Notes: generated from the letters alone by a model not told the origin. Shown: positions 54,380 to 63,926, counted from the first letter of the stretch. The stretch is 64,000 nucleotides of DNA from Bacteroidota bacterium (GCA_030706735.1 JAUZNZ010000012.1:62001-126000); one strand, 5' to 3'. Translations and numbers: made by a program.

Positions 54380-55373
54380 CCGATACCACTTCCAGGTCCG
54401 GCTTCGATTCGTCGGTGAGGGCCACCTTGCCGCGCTCTTTTCTAACCACTCGTGAAAATAATGAAATTTCGCGATCGAAAAGGAACCGGAAGAACAGCTT
54501 CGTCCAGGAGCGGTGAGAGGCCAGGTTATCATAGAAATCGGGGGCCGACTTTTTGATCTGCGGGAGCTTGTTCCAGGGGATCGAAGGGAAGTCATGGTGC
54601 TCGTTATGGTAGCCGACATTGAAGGCAACCTTATTCAGCACGCCATAATAACTATAGGTCTCCTGCTCGCCATGGGTAAGATAATGCTCCTGTACCCATC
54701 TTGCACCGAGGGGATGCAGACCAACCGAAAAGAAAAAGCTCAACAGCAGGAACACGATCGCCTTGGGTCCAAGCAGGATCCAGATCGCTGCAATGAAGGC
54801 CGCCTCCATGCCGAAATTCAGGGCCACCCATTTATCAAAGGGCTTGATCTCCTTGAGCCTGGAGATCCGGAACACCTGGAACAAGGGATAGAATAAGAGC
54901 CAGATCACCTTGCCGAAGAAATAATTGTTGATCAGCCTGGCCTCCCAGCGGTTGGGCAGGTCGGCGTCCAGCTCATGGATCCCCTGAAAGGAATGGTGTT
55001 TAATATGGTAGCGTTCAAAAGAGACCGAACTGGGGAATAACTGAGGCAGATTGGCCAGGATGCCGGCCAGTCGGTTTGCACTACGGCTCTTGAATAGCAG
55101 GTGATGGGCACACTCATGGATCATTACGAAAAGGGCGTGGTCGGCAAAAGCCCCCACGAAGTAGGCCAGACCGACAACCAGCCACCAGGACCGATCCGAA
55201 ACGAACCAGGCCAGGACGACCTGGAGAATGACCAGACCAAGGATGGCAAAGATCGTATTGGCATTCTTCCCGATCAGTTTCCTTACATCGGGATGTCTCT
55301 GAAGGATTTGCCGGGTTCGGATGCGGTGCGGCTCCTGTTTTTCTGAATGAACGAAATCGGTCTTACGTAACAT
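54372..55373 (-). CDS. Sphingolipid/dihydroceramide delta-4 desaturase-like fatty acid desaturase
   Basis: A 333-residue membrane di-iron desaturase. The three histidine boxes are HECAHH (86-91), HIKHH (123-127) and HNEHH (256-260). The order and wording match eukaryotic dihydroceramide delta-4 desaturase (DEGS): an early RQILQRHPDVRKLIGKN segment, ANLPQLFPSSVSFERYHIKHH, LHPLGARWVQEHY, ETYSYYGVLNKVAFNVGYHNEHHDFP and YDNLASHRSW. The match continues to the C-terminus with the FSR(V)VRKERGK region. Bacteroidota commonly make sphingolipids, so a ceramide-type substrate is plausible. Delta-4 activity is inferred; another acyl substrate is possible. Confidence 0.9.
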   Translation of the reverse strand: MLRKTDFVHSEKQEPHRIRTRQILQRHPDVRKLIGKNANTIFAILGLVILQVVLAWFVSDRSWWLVVGLAYFVGAFADHALFVMIHECAHHLLFKSRSANRLAGILANLPQLFPSSVSFERYHIKHHSFQGIHELDADLPNRWEARLINNYFFGKVIWLLFYPLFQVFRISRLKEIKPFDKWVALNFGMEAAFIAAIWILLGPKAIVFLLLSFFFSVGLHPLGARWVQEHYLTHGEQETYSYYGVLNKVAFNVGYHNEHHDFPSIPWNKLPQIKKSAPDFYDNLASHRSWTKLFFRFLFDREISLFSRVVRKERGKVALTDESKPDLEVVSVK

Positions 55374-55501
55374 ACTTATAGTCAGTTGGAACCCGCAAAT
55401 TTACGAAAAGATCGTTTGTCACCCATAAATTTTTGGGGAGGGAGAGAGGGCCCGATGCAACGGTAATTCCGCATGCATTGTCAGTTTGAAAAACCTGCGA
55501 T

Positions 55502-56782
55502 ATGAAAAATAATCTACTGCATGCTTGTGCTCGCCTGTCTGCCGGGAGCCTGGTTCTTTTCCTGTTCGGAGGATGCTTTAAAGACAAGGTAACCATGACC
55601 TATAAGATCCTCACTCCGGTCTATGCCACGCAAACTGCGGTAATGGGCAATATCAAGGGCAATCCCGCTCAGCCCTTCGATTCGGTGGGGAAGATCGCCA
55701 TGCTCGGCAACTATGTATTCGTAAACGAAGTCTATAAGGGTATTCATGTGATCGACAACAGCAATCCCGGCCACCCGGCGCAGATCGCCTTTCTGAATAT
55801 TCCGGGGAATGTCGACATGGCCATCAGGGGCAATATGCTCTACGCCGACATGTATTCCAGCCTCCTTTCGATCGATATTACCGATCCGCGTTCACCCAAA
55901 GTTACTTCCATCCTGTCCAATCTATTCAGGACCTATAATGCGACCGGCGGATACCTGATCTACGACAATTCCGGCAACCTGACGAACAATACCCGGATAA
56001 TCACCGGCTGGGTCATGAAGGATACGACCGTACCCGTCGGCTCCTCCATATATTACAATGGTGGGGGTCCGATGTATTACGACCTTGCCGGATCGGTTGC
56101 CCAGGCATCTGCCGCCTCTTCGACCGGCACCGTGGGGTCGATGTCGAAAATGGCGATCCTGAATAATTATCTCTATACGATAGATGAGGCGCATGAGGCC
56201 GGCGCCCTCAGCCTGGCCGATCCCAAGACCCCTGCAGCGACCAGGATCTCCCTCTCGGGCTTCGATCTGGAGACCATCTTCCCGTTTGGCAACAAGCTCT
56301 TCCTGGGCTCCAAGGAGGGTGTGTTCATTTATGACGTCAGCGATCCCAGCAAGCCGCAACAGCAGGGAACTTTCTCCCACGGTAGCGCTTGCGATCCCGT
56401 GATCTCGGACGGCGACTACGCTTATGTTACGCTGCATTCCGGAACCTATTGCGGAGGCGCCAGCAATGAGCTGGACGTCGTGAACGTGCAGAACCTGAAC
56501 GTCCCCATCCTGGTCTCCACCTACCCCATGACAAGGCCGCAGGGACTGACCAAGGACGGAAACCTGCTCTTCGTATGCGATGGCCAGAGCGGCGGGGTAA
56601 AACTTTTTAATGCCACAGATCCGAAAAAATTGCAGCTGCTTGGCACGATCGGTCAAATGAGCGCCTATGATGTCATTTCGGATAACCATCATCTGATGGT
56701 GGTTGCCGCCGATGGCCTCTACCAGTACGACTATAGCGATCCCCAACACGTTCAACCATTAAGCACCCTCACGTTAAAATAG
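55502..56782 (+). CDS. LVIVD-repeat lipoprotein
   Basis: A 426-residue lipoprotein with lipobox GGC (Cys25) and several LVIVD-type beta-propeller blades (e.g. GIHVIDNSNPGHPAQIAFLNIPG, LLSIDITDPRSPKV, GVFIYDVSDPSKPQQQGTF, GVKLFNATDPKKLQLLGTI). Such propellers are common surface-exposed proteins in Bacteroidota with no assigned function. The next gene, an exported barrel-like protein, starts 9 nt after its stop, so they probably work or are at least made together. Confidence 0.88.
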   Translation: MKNNLLHACARLSAGSLVLFLFGGCFKDKVTMTYKILTPVYATQTAVMGNIKGNPAQPFDSVGKIAMLGNYVFVNEVYKGIHVIDNSNPGHPAQIAFLNIPGNVDMAIRGNMLYADMYSSLLSIDITDPRSPKVTSILSNLFRTYNATGGYLIYDNSGNLTNNTRIITGWVMKDTTVPVGSSIYYNGGGPMYYDLAGSVAQASAASSTGTVGSMSKMAILNNYLYTIDEAHEAGALSLADPKTPAATRISLSGFDLETIFPFGNKLFLGSKEGVFIYDVSDPSKPQQQGTFSHGSACDPVISDGDYAYVTLHSGTYCGGASNELDVVNVQNLNVPILVSTYPMTRPQGLTKDGNLLFVCDGQSGGVKLFNATDPKKLQLLGTIGQMSAYDVISDNHHLMVVAADGLYQYDYSDPQHVQPLSTLTLK

Positions 56783-56791
56783 CATGCTGCC

Positions 56792-57424
56792 ATGAAGAAA
56801 ACGATCATTGCCGCCTGGTTCGTCCTCGCTCTTCTGTCGCAAGGATTGGCACAGGACAAGGGGTCCGGCGTCAAGTCCCCCCTGCCACGGCACGCCTGGG
56901 CCTTCCGTTCTCAGGAAATGGGAGGCCTCGTATCCGGCGAGCAGGGCAATTACGGTCAGGGGTATACGATCAATGGCGTCTATAAGGGTCCCTGGTTCAT
57001 GGGCATCGGCGCCGGCGTTGACTTTTACCGGTACCGGACCGTTCCCTTATTCCTTTCCCTGGAGAGGGAATGGATGCAGCCCGGTCATGATGGCTGGTTC
57101 ACCCGCCTGGATGTCGGCGTCAACGTTCCCTGGCAATCGGCGCCACCCACCCTGTACTATCCGTCCGGCACGGTCATTGGCAGCCATTTGCTGACCGCGC
57201 CCTATTGGGATGCGGAGTTCGGCTACAAAGTATTCGTCAATGCCCATCGCAATCAGGCCATCCTGATCTCGGCAGGTTATAGTTTTAAGGAGGTGCAGAA
57301 TAAAGAGACGACGGTGAACTATTGCCCCATTGCGGCTTTGTGCAATACCGATCCCAGCTTCAATACCCGGCGTTATACCTTTTATAACAGGCGCTTGTCC
57401 CTGCAGGTAGGTTACCAGTTTTGA
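56792..57424 (+). CDS. Exported protein, possible small outer membrane beta-barrel
   Basis: A 210-residue protein with a signal peptide (about 1-21, ending GLAQ) and alternating aromatic/hydrophobic strands from about 40 to the C-terminus, ending LSLQVGYQF. A terminal aromatic residue after a hydrophobic strand is the usual outer-membrane barrel signal. No family is recognised. It is coupled to the LVIVD lipoprotein gene; its stop is 12 bp from the convergent hydrolase gene. Confidence 0.7.
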   Translation: MKKTIIAAWFVLALLSQGLAQDKGSGVKSPLPRHAWAFRSQEMGGLVSGEQGNYGQGYTINGVYKGPWFMGIGAGVDFYRYRTVPLFLSLEREWMQPGHDGWFTRLDVGVNVPWQSAPPTLYYPSGTVIGSHLLTAPYWDAEFGYKVFVNAHRNQAILISAGYSFKEVQNKETTVNYCPIAALCNTDPSFNTRRYTFYNRRLSLQVGYQF

Positions 57425-57436
57425 ACCAGCCAGGGC

Positions 57437-58348
57437 TCATTTCGCCGCCTTTTTCTTTGACGGATCGAGGAGGTTATTGTCTTCCAGCCAGTCGGCCAAC
57501 CGCTGGGGCCATGATTTGACGGATCTCAGATCGGAGCGGTACCCCATATTAAAGGCATGATTTCCGTGTGCCAGGATATGCGCTTCGACGGGGACCCGGG
57601 CCTCGCGGTATTTCTCCAGAAGCCGGATCACAGGCGGTGAGCAGCATTCATCGTCGTCGGCCGCAATGAGAAAGGCTGGAGGCGCATCCGAGGGCACGAC
57701 ATCGGGCACGCCCAACGGGCCGGGATAGACAAGCATCTGGAAATTGGGCCTGCCATTCAGTCGATCGATCGGATCGGCGGCATGGGGATCTCCCATACCG
57801 GAGGCATAAGCGACCTGTGCCACGACCTCTCCTCCCGCGGAGAATCCCATAATGCCAATTCGCGCCGTATCGAGCGCGTATTCGCGGGCGAGGCTACGGA
57901 CCAGTCGCATGGCGCGATAGGCGTCCTGCCGCACGGTCTCTATCGAATAGGGCGACTTGTCTTCACGGAAAAGGCGGTATTTCAACACAAAGCAGGTCAC
58001 ACCCAGGCTATTGAGGAATAAGGCGGGGTCGCGGCCTTCCGCGTTATAGACCAGCAGGCGGTGACCTCCTCCGGGGCAGATGACCACGGCAGCGCCATTT
58101 GCTTTCTCTTTCGGCGGAAGGTACGCCGTGAGGGAAGGGTTTTGCACGTTCTTTACCCAATAGTCCTTTGCCTCTTCGGGCTCGTTACGCCGGCTTTCGT
58201 AACCGGGCGCCCCATTCGCCCAGAGGTGAATGACCCGCGGGCTGTCCTGGGCCATCGATGCCAGCGGCAATAGAACGGTCACGAGGATGACTTTCATGAC
58301 TGGAAGGACAGTTCGTATACTCATAGATGCTCGATTTATTCTTCTCAT
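57437..58348 (-). CDS. Exported alpha/beta hydrolase (esterase-like)
   Basis: A 303-residue alpha/beta-hydrolase with the nucleophile elbow GFSAGG (Ser), an oxyanion segment CPGGGHRLL and a conserved Asp and His (DDDECC, HGNHAF) toward the C-terminus. The family includes acetyl-xylan and other carbohydrate esterases. A signal sequence is present from MKVILVTVLLPLASMAQ. The ATG at 58348 overlaps the marC stop as ATGA, the likely coupled start; an ATG at 58324 or 58297 is possible. A longer upstream frame lies inside marC. Confidence 0.85.
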   Translation of the reverse strand: MRRINRASMSIRTVLPVMKVILVTVLLPLASMAQDSPRVIHLWANGAPGYESRRNEPEEAKDYWVKNVQNPSLTAYLPPKEKANGAAVVICPGGGHRLLVYNAEGRDPALFLNSLGVTCFVLKYRLFREDKSPYSIETVRQDAYRAMRLVRSLAREYALDTARIGIMGFSAGGEVVAQVAYASGMGDPHAADPIDRLNGRPNFQMLVYPGPLGVPDVVPSDAPPAFLIAADDDECCSPPVIRLLEKYREARVPVEAHILAHGNHAFNMGYRSDLRSVKSWPQRLADWLEDNNLLDPSKKKAAK

Positions 58349-59007
58349 GCCGTTAACAAGGTCCTGATTCCCGCCGACGCGATCTGCATGCCGATACAAA
58401 AGACCAGGAAGGCGCTGATCCGGTTGACGATCTGCTCCCCTCTTGGACCAAGCCGGCGGATCAACCGCGGCGTATGGGCATAACAAATATAGATCAGCAC
58501 GCACATCAGGAAAATGGCGACGAACAGGCCGCCCAGGTTCAACACGTGCTGCGCAAGACGATTGTCCTCCTCATGCGCGCTGAGCGTCAACAGAACGGAG
58601 ATCGTACCCGCACCGGTGGTCATGGGGAACGCGACCGGGTAAAATAATAGGTTGTCGATGTCCCCTGCCTTTCGGTCCGGCCTCGCCGTCTCTTTATTTC
58701 CCTTGATCGCGTCATCCGAGGTCAACAATTGCCAACCCATCCGGCAGATCATGATCCCGCCCGCCAGCTGAACGATGGGAATGGAAATACCGAATAGTTT
58801 AAGTATCCAACTCCCGATCAGCACGGATACACAGCAGATCAGGCAGCAATAAAAAGCAACCTTTTTGGCTGCCGTCCGCCTCTCCCGCAGATCAAGACCC
58901 GACAACAGCGGGTCGACGATGAACGCCGAGCCCACCGGGTTCACCGCCGGAAATAGCGATATGAAGCCGACAAAGATCAGGTGCAGAAAGGGAAAGTCCG
59001 AGGGCAT
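58345..59007 (-). CDS. MarC-family membrane protein
   Basis: A 220-residue inner-membrane protein with six hydrophobic segments of the MarC/UPF0056 family. The conserved ISLFPAVNPVGSAFIV segment near residue 17 and FYPVAFPMTTGAGTISVLL near 115 are diagnostic. The biological role is unsettled; a link with multiple antibiotic resistance in E. coli was withdrawn. The ATG at 59007 is chosen over a TTG two codons earlier. It is coupled by an ATGA overlap to the hydrolase gene. Confidence 0.9.
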   Translation of the reverse strand: MPSDFPFLHLIFVGFISLFPAVNPVGSAFIVDPLLSGLDLRERRTAAKKVAFYCCLICCVSVLIGSWILKLFGISIPIVQLAGGIMICRMGWQLLTSDDAIKGNKETARPDRKAGDIDNLLFYPVAFPMTTGAGTISVLLTLSAHEEDNRLAQHVLNLGGLFVAIFLMCVLIYICYAHTPRLIRRLGPRGEQIVNRISAFLVFCIGMQIASAGIRTLLTA

Positions 59008-59112
59008 AGGCAATATTAGTTATTTTGTAATTATTAGTACCTTTTTGTCCTAAAGTCTCCCGCCTGCTCGTCATAGCGGTGTAATCGATTTATCATTTCT
59101 AAAAAGGACATT

Positions 59113-59460
59113 ATGAAAGATTTCATGTTCATCTTCCGTGGCGGAATGCCCGCAGACATGACGCCCGAAGAATCCCAGGCGTCCATGCAAAAATGGTTCG
59201 ACTGGATCAACAAGCTCAAATCCCAGGGACGTTATGTGGGCGGAGATCCGCTGCTACCGTCCGGGAAGAGCCTGGCAGGGAAAAAACCCATGGTGACGGA
59301 CGGGCCCTTCGCCGAAGGCAAGGAACTGATCGGGGGATATTTTATTATCAAGGCGGCTTCCCTCGACGAGGCCACCGAATTAGCGCTTAAAGGCTACCCT
59401 GATTTCGAAGCGCAGGGTTGCGTGGAGGTTCGTGAGATCATGAAAATCCCGATGCCTTGA
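59113..59460 (+). CDS. YCII/DGPF-domain protein
   Basis: A 115-residue YCII-related (DGPF) protein with the signature VTDGPFAEGKELIGGYFIIKA near residue 59-79. DGPF proteins are almost always encoded beside ECF42-type sigma factors and are thought to work with them, though how is unknown. The stop codon overlaps the sigma factor's TTG start (TTGA). Confidence 0.93.
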   Translation: MKDFMFIFRGGMPADMTPEESQASMQKWFDWINKLKSQGRYVGGDPLLPSGKSLAGKKPMVTDGPFAEGKELIGGYFIIKAASLDEATELALKGYPDFEAQGCVEVREIMKIPMP

Positions 59461-60800
59461 CCCATACCGGCTCCCCTCAACAATTGGTAGATCATCTTTT
59501 CCGTCACGAGGCGGGAAAGATGATTTCCGTGTTGACCAGGATCTTCGGTTTCCATAATCTGGAAATGGCGGAGGACGTTGTCCAGGAGACCTTCCTCAAG
59601 GCCCTCCAGGCCTGGAAGTTCCACCAAATGCCGGACAACCCGTCCGGATGGCTGATGCGTGTGGCCCGCAACAGGGCCATCGATCTGGTGCGGCGGCAAC
59701 AAAAGCTCGCTTCGTTGTCGGAGGAACTGAGCCTTCAATGGCAGGCCGACACCGAACACACGATCGGACAATTCTTCCTGGACACGGAGATTGCAGATAG
59801 TCAGCTCCGCATGATCTTCACTTGTTGTCACCCCGCTCTCCACCCCGAAGATCAGGTGGCGCTCACGCTCAAAACCTTTTCCGGTTTCGGCGTACAGGAG
59901 ATTGCCAGGGCCCTGGTGTCCAACGAGGCCACCATCCAAAAGCGGCTGTACCGTGCCAGGGAATTCATCAAAGAGAATGAGATCGCCTTTGAGATCCCCA
60001 TGGGTAAGGCCCTGCAGGAGCGACTGGAAACGGTGCACATGGTGATCTATCTCCTCTTCAATGAAGGCTACAACTCCATCAAGGCCGACGAGCTCATCCG
60101 ATATGATCTTTGCGCGGAAGCCATGCGGCTCGCCAAATTGCTCGAGGAACACCGGGTAGGCGGCACCCCATCCACGGCTGCCCTCCTTTCGCTGATGTGC
60201 TTCCAGGCCTCCCGTTTCGACAGCCGCATCGGGGACGACAATTCGATTATCCTGCTGGAACAGCAGGACCGCAATAAATGGGATAAGGAGCTGATCCGGC
60301 TGGGATATTACTATCTCAACAGATCGTCCCAAGGCGATCATCTCTCGGTCTATCATATCGAGTCCGCCATCGCGGCGGAGCATTGCCTGGCTCCTGATTT
60401 TGCATCGACGAACTGGGAGACGCTGCTAACCTTATACAATTGCCTGTTGGAGAAAAAACCGGTTCCGGCCGTGCAATTGAATCGCGCCATCGTCCTTGCG
60501 CAGTTGAAAGACCTGCCTGCGGCCATCGACATCATCCTCGATATCCCCGATATCGAAGGACTGCTGCAACATCATTATATCTATAGCGCCGTGCTCGGCG
60601 ACTTGTACGCCAAGGCCGGGAATCTCGGCGAAGCCCGGAAATACCTGGAGCTCGCCCGCCGGCTTACCCCATCGACGGCGGAAAAACGCCTCCTCGGCGA
60701 AAAGATCAAGGCCCTGCCTCCTGACAACCATCGCCCCAATTCACCCGACGGGGGTGATTTTCCCTCCTTCGGTCATCCTATTTCAGGCTCTGGCAGTTAA
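59457..60800 (+). CDS. ECF sigma factor of the ECF42 type
   Basis: A 447-residue sigma factor: region 2 (about 10-75, FHNLEMAEDVVQETFLKALQAW) and region 4 (about 115-170, TFSGFGVQEIARALVSNEATIQKRLYRARE), followed by a long C-terminal extension (about 180-430) with TPR-like repeats as in ECF42. The extension is thought to control activity in place of a separate anti-sigma factor. It begins with TTG overlapping the YCII stop. Target genes are not evident; in related systems the DGPF gene itself is the target. Confidence 0.92.
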   Translation: MTHTGSPQQLVDHLFRHEAGKMISVLTRIFGFHNLEMAEDVVQETFLKALQAWKFHQMPDNPSGWLMRVARNRAIDLVRRQQKLASLSEELSLQWQADTEHTIGQFFLDTEIADSQLRMIFTCCHPALHPEDQVALTLKTFSGFGVQEIARALVSNEATIQKRLYRAREFIKENEIAFEIPMGKALQERLETVHMVIYLLFNEGYNSIKADELIRYDLCAEAMRLAKLLEEHRVGGTPSTAALLSLMCFQASRFDSRIGDDNSIILLEQQDRNKWDKELIRLGYYYLNRSSQGDHLSVYHIESAIAAEHCLAPDFASTNWETLLTLYNCLLEKKPVPAVQLNRAIVLAQLKDLPAAIDIILDIPDIEGLLQHHYIYSAVLGDLYAKAGNLGEARKYLELARRLTPSTAEKRLLGEKIKALPPDNHRPNSPDGGDFPSFGHPISGSGS

Positions 60801-60856
60801 AGCCTGCAATACGATTATTTTCGTAGTATATTCATAGGTAGTTTATCCATTCCATC

Positions 60857-61321
60857 ATGCAACGTCCCATCCTCCTGCTGTTATTTGCCTGCCTGTCCGG
60901 GTCATCCTTCGCCCAGAAGCCATTTGTCGACCCGACGGGTACCTATACCTTAAAGGGCGATATCGCCAACCACCAGATACTCGGGCACTCCGGCGAGATC
61001 CGCGTTAAGCTGCTGGGATCGGGTCGTGTGGCGGTTTCCCTGTACATCAATAAGGGCTATCCGGAATATTCGGCCGCCACCTTTACCGATACCCTTGCCT
61101 ATGATCAGAATGTGGCCAGGTGGACGCCGGCCGATCACCCGGAATATACCGTACTCATTGCGTTTTCGCGCAAAGAGGCGGAAACCATGCAGTTGTTCGA
61201 CGGAGAAGAGCCTCGCAGCAGTTTCGGGGAGAACGTGATGGTGTCCGCTGTCTTCGAAAAATCATCCAACGAAATTCCCGTTATCCAGGATCTTTCCGCG
61301 CACGGGATAACCCGATCCTGA
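60857..61321 (+). CDS. Exported hypothetical protein
   Basis: A 154-residue protein with a signal peptide (1-19, SSFAQ) and a beta-rich body with no recognised domain. An opening DPTGTYTLKGDI resembles the start of lipocalin-like calyx proteins, but no further motif supports that. It sits between the sigma factor and the convergent rtcB gene, 9 bp from the rtcB stop. Confidence 0.65.
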   Translation: MQRPILLLLFACLSGSSFAQKPFVDPTGTYTLKGDIANHQILGHSGEIRVKLLGSGRVAVSLYINKGYPEYSAATFTDTLAYDQNVARWTPADHPEYTVLIAFSRKEAETMQLFDGEEPRSSFGENVMVSAVFEKSSNEIPVIQDLSAHGITRS

Positions 61322-61330
61322 TCGACAGAG

Positions 61331-62764
61331 TTACCTTTCGCCAACGTGTCTTCTTTTCGGCTGCGTGCCATCCATCCGGACGATCTTCGGTATGAACCTG
61401 CCCACGACATCCACCAATTGCCCCTGTGAACTCATCACGTCTTCGATGTCTTTATAAGCCTGCGGCGCCTCGTCCAATCCCCCGCCAATCAACTTCACCC
61501 CATGACGTTGGAGGGTATCCCGCAATAGCTCGTGCGTTATCGAATGTAAGGCCGCGGTCCGGCTCATCTTTCTCCCTGCTCCATGCGCCGCGGAATGTAA
61601 GGCCGTTGCCTCTCCCCTCCCCTTCACAATGAATCCGGGAGCCGTCATGGATCCGGGAATGATGCCCAGGACATCCTTGCCTGCGGGTGTGGCGCCCTTC
61701 CGATGAACGATCGTCTCCCGGCCTTCCCAATTCTCCTTCCACGCGAAATTGTGATGGTTCTCCACCCGGCGCAGGGGCTGCCTTCCCAATTGCCTGGCAA
61801 TCTTCGCATGGATCACCTCATGACATGCGGAAGCATAGTCTCCGGCCAGGTTCATGGCCATCCAGTACTCGATCCCCTCTGCCTCGTCCAGGGTCAGCCA
61901 GGCCAGATTGGCCGCTTCGGCCGGCAGCCTTCTCTTTTCTTTCGCGATCCGGGTATAGTGATCGGCAATGCCCGCCCCCAGTGCCCTGGAGCCGGAATGC
62001 GACAAAAGACCCAGGTAGGTGCCCGGCGCGATCCCCAGGACCTCCTCTTTTTCCGTCACCTCCACCGTCCCGAACTCCACGAAATGATTTCCCGACCCGG
62101 AAGAACCCAATTGCATGGCGGCCTTCCCCTGTAAGCCCTTCAGCAAGGGGATCGCGTCGAATTCCGGCCGATCGGTGATCTCGTGTTCCGCATTTATTTC
62201 GAACTGACGCCCGCCACCAAACAGAGTAGCCGCCGAAAGCTCTCTGCTGAAGTATGACTCCCTCTGCAGCAGCTCGGCCGGATCGATATCGAATACCGAT
62301 AAGCACATCCGGCACCCGATGTCCACCCCCACCCCATACGGGATGACGGCATTTTCGGTCGCCAGGACTCCCCCGATGGGGAGTCCATACCCGGCGTGCG
62401 CGTCGGGCATCAGGGCCGCGGCCCTGGCGACCGGCAATTTAGCGGCCTGTTCCATCTGATTGATCGCGCCCTGCTCGATATGCCCGATCCCGAAAATGGC
62501 AAACCCGATGCCCTTGCTGTTCAGCGCGATTTCCAGCCCTTCCCTGGCCGGTTTGGGCAATAGTTGTCTGGCGATCAATCCAAGCACCGCGTCATTTTCA
62601 AATTCGACCGGCGCAGCCAGTATCTGTTTCAATATGTTCATCACGTCCTCCTTTGCCTCATGTTTGTAGTTCTTTTCCATCACATTCATAGCGATGCTGA
62701 TCACCGGGCCTTCCGGATAGCCGATAGCCCGGATCTCCTTTCCTTTTAATTTCAATTTTGACAT
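61331..62764 (-). CDS. rtcB: RtcB RNA-splicing ligase
   Basis: RtcB joins RNA 2',3'-cyclic phosphate or 3'-phosphate ends to 5'-OH ends, using GTP and Mn2+. The 477-residue protein has DAHAGYGLPIGG (121-132), GVDIGCRM (145-152, metal-binding Asp148 and Cys151), GSGNHFVEFG (about 223-232), HSGSRALG, and the guanylated histidine H394 in AHGAGRKMSR. All catalytic residues are present. It follows a slipin gene by 58 nt in the same direction. It may serve in RNA repair after damage. Confidence 0.95.
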   Translation of the reverse strand: MSKLKLKGKEIRAIGYPEGPVISIAMNVMEKNYKHEAKEDVMNILKQILAAPVEFENDAVLGLIARQLLPKPAREGLEIALNSKGIGFAIFGIGHIEQGAINQMEQAAKLPVARAAALMPDAHAGYGLPIGGVLATENAVIPYGVGVDIGCRMCLSVFDIDPAELLQRESYFSRELSAATLFGGGRQFEINAEHEITDRPEFDAIPLLKGLQGKAAMQLGSSGSGNHFVEFGTVEVTEKEEVLGIAPGTYLGLLSHSGSRALGAGIADHYTRIAKEKRRLPAEAANLAWLTLDEAEGIEYWMAMNLAGDYASACHEVIHAKIARQLGRQPLRRVENHHNFAWKENWEGRETIVHRKGATPAGKDVLGIIPGSMTAPGFIVKGRGEATALHSAAHGAGRKMSRTAALHSITHELLRDTLQRHGVKLIGGGLDEAPQAYKDIEDVMSSQGQLVDVVGRFIPKIVRMDGTQPKRRHVGER

Positions 62765-62822
62765 GTCTGTTTTTTTGAAAGACCGACAACTCGTATGAAG
62801 TTGCCAGTCTTAGGTAGTCGTT

Positions 62823-63926
62823 TTATTTCTGTGCTATGAAGATCTGCCGCAACTGATCGATTAGCACACCGTTGCCGCTCACGCTGATGTTATTGATCTT
62901 TTCGGCGATCTTTTCCACGTATTCCATTTCCTTCAGCTTGAGCAACATAGGGTTGTCTTCCATGAGTTTCGCCGTGTTCAACAGGCTGCGGGTGCTGGCG
63001 GTTTCTTCCCGGCGCATGATGATATTGGCCTGAGCCTTCTTCTCCGCAATCAACACCTGGTTCATGATCTCCTTTACGTCGCCCGGCAGGATGATATCGC
63101 GGATACCAAAACCCACTACCTGCACGCCAAGGACCGTTGCGGCATCGCTGACTTTTTGCACGACCCACGCCGAGATAGCGTCTTTCTTCTCCAGCAACTC
63201 ATCAAAGCCCAATCCACAGATATATTCCCGAAGCGCCAATTGAAAAGCGGTGTACAATTGCTTATCGTACTCTTTGTTCCGTAACAAGGCCTTCTCGATA
63301 TCCAAGACCTTATATTGCGCCCAGGCATTGAGACGCAGCGCCGCTTTATCCCTGGTCAGGATCTCCTGGCCTGCGATCTCGAGCTGCTGCTGCCGAATGT
63401 CGACCTTACCGACCTGGATGCTGATGTTGTTCTTCCACCAGTAATATACGCCGGAGTCGAGCACCCGGTCAAATCTTCCGTCGATGAACAACAAAGCCTT
63501 TTCAGCGTTCTCCACGTTGAACATGCGCACATACGGGGCAACTTGCTTGCTCAACAGCGTGGCACGATCGATCATTTCGGTGATCCAAATCTTGCTGATA
63601 TCGGCCCGGATGAATGCGTACTGAATGACGCTGTTCCAGAAAGTGTACCGACCTGAAGTCAATACCTGTTTCAACAGACCATTCTCATATTGAAGCACGA
63701 TCTCATTGTCCCTTACCTCGACCAACTGTAACGCCTCCTTCACATCTACATCCTGCAACAGGATGTTCAATTCGCATGGCGCAGTAAAAGGTTTTGTCAG
63801 CTCATAGACCAGCATCGCTTCGGAAGGCCAGAGCCAATAAGTACCCGCCTTCAGCATCCGGCTGAAAGCGCCTTTTTTAAATACAAGGCCTACTTGGTAG
63901 GCGTTGATCATTACCCTTTTCATCAT
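62823..63926 (-). CDS. Slipin-like SPFH-domain protein
   Basis: A 367-residue SPFH/band-7 protein with no visible transmembrane helix. It has two related halves, each starting with an RVGLV/AEKALLF segment; the second half contains VGKVDIRQQQLEIAGQEILTRDKAALRLNAWAQYKV, the slipin signature. A helical C-terminus (about 290-350) follows. SPFH proteins oligomerise at membranes; this one could instead be cytoplasmic. It is upstream of rtcB. The region to its 5' side runs off the window. Confidence 0.88.
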   Translation of the reverse strand: MMKRVMINAYQVGLVFKKGAFSRMLKAGTYWLWPSEAMLVYELTKPFTAPCELNILLQDVDVKEALQLVEVRDNEIVLQYENGLLKQVLTSGRYTFWNSVIQYAFIRADISKIWITEMIDRATLLSKQVAPYVRMFNVENAEKALLFIDGRFDRVLDSGVYYWWKNNISIQVGKVDIRQQQLEIAGQEILTRDKAALRLNAWAQYKVLDIEKALLRNKEYDKQLYTAFQLALREYICGLGFDELLEKKDAISAWVVQKVSDAATVLGVQVVGFGIRDIILPGDVKEIMNQVLIAEKKAQANIIMRREETASTRSLLNTAKLMEDNPMLLKLKEMEYVEKIAEKINNISVSGNGVLIDQLRQIFIAQK

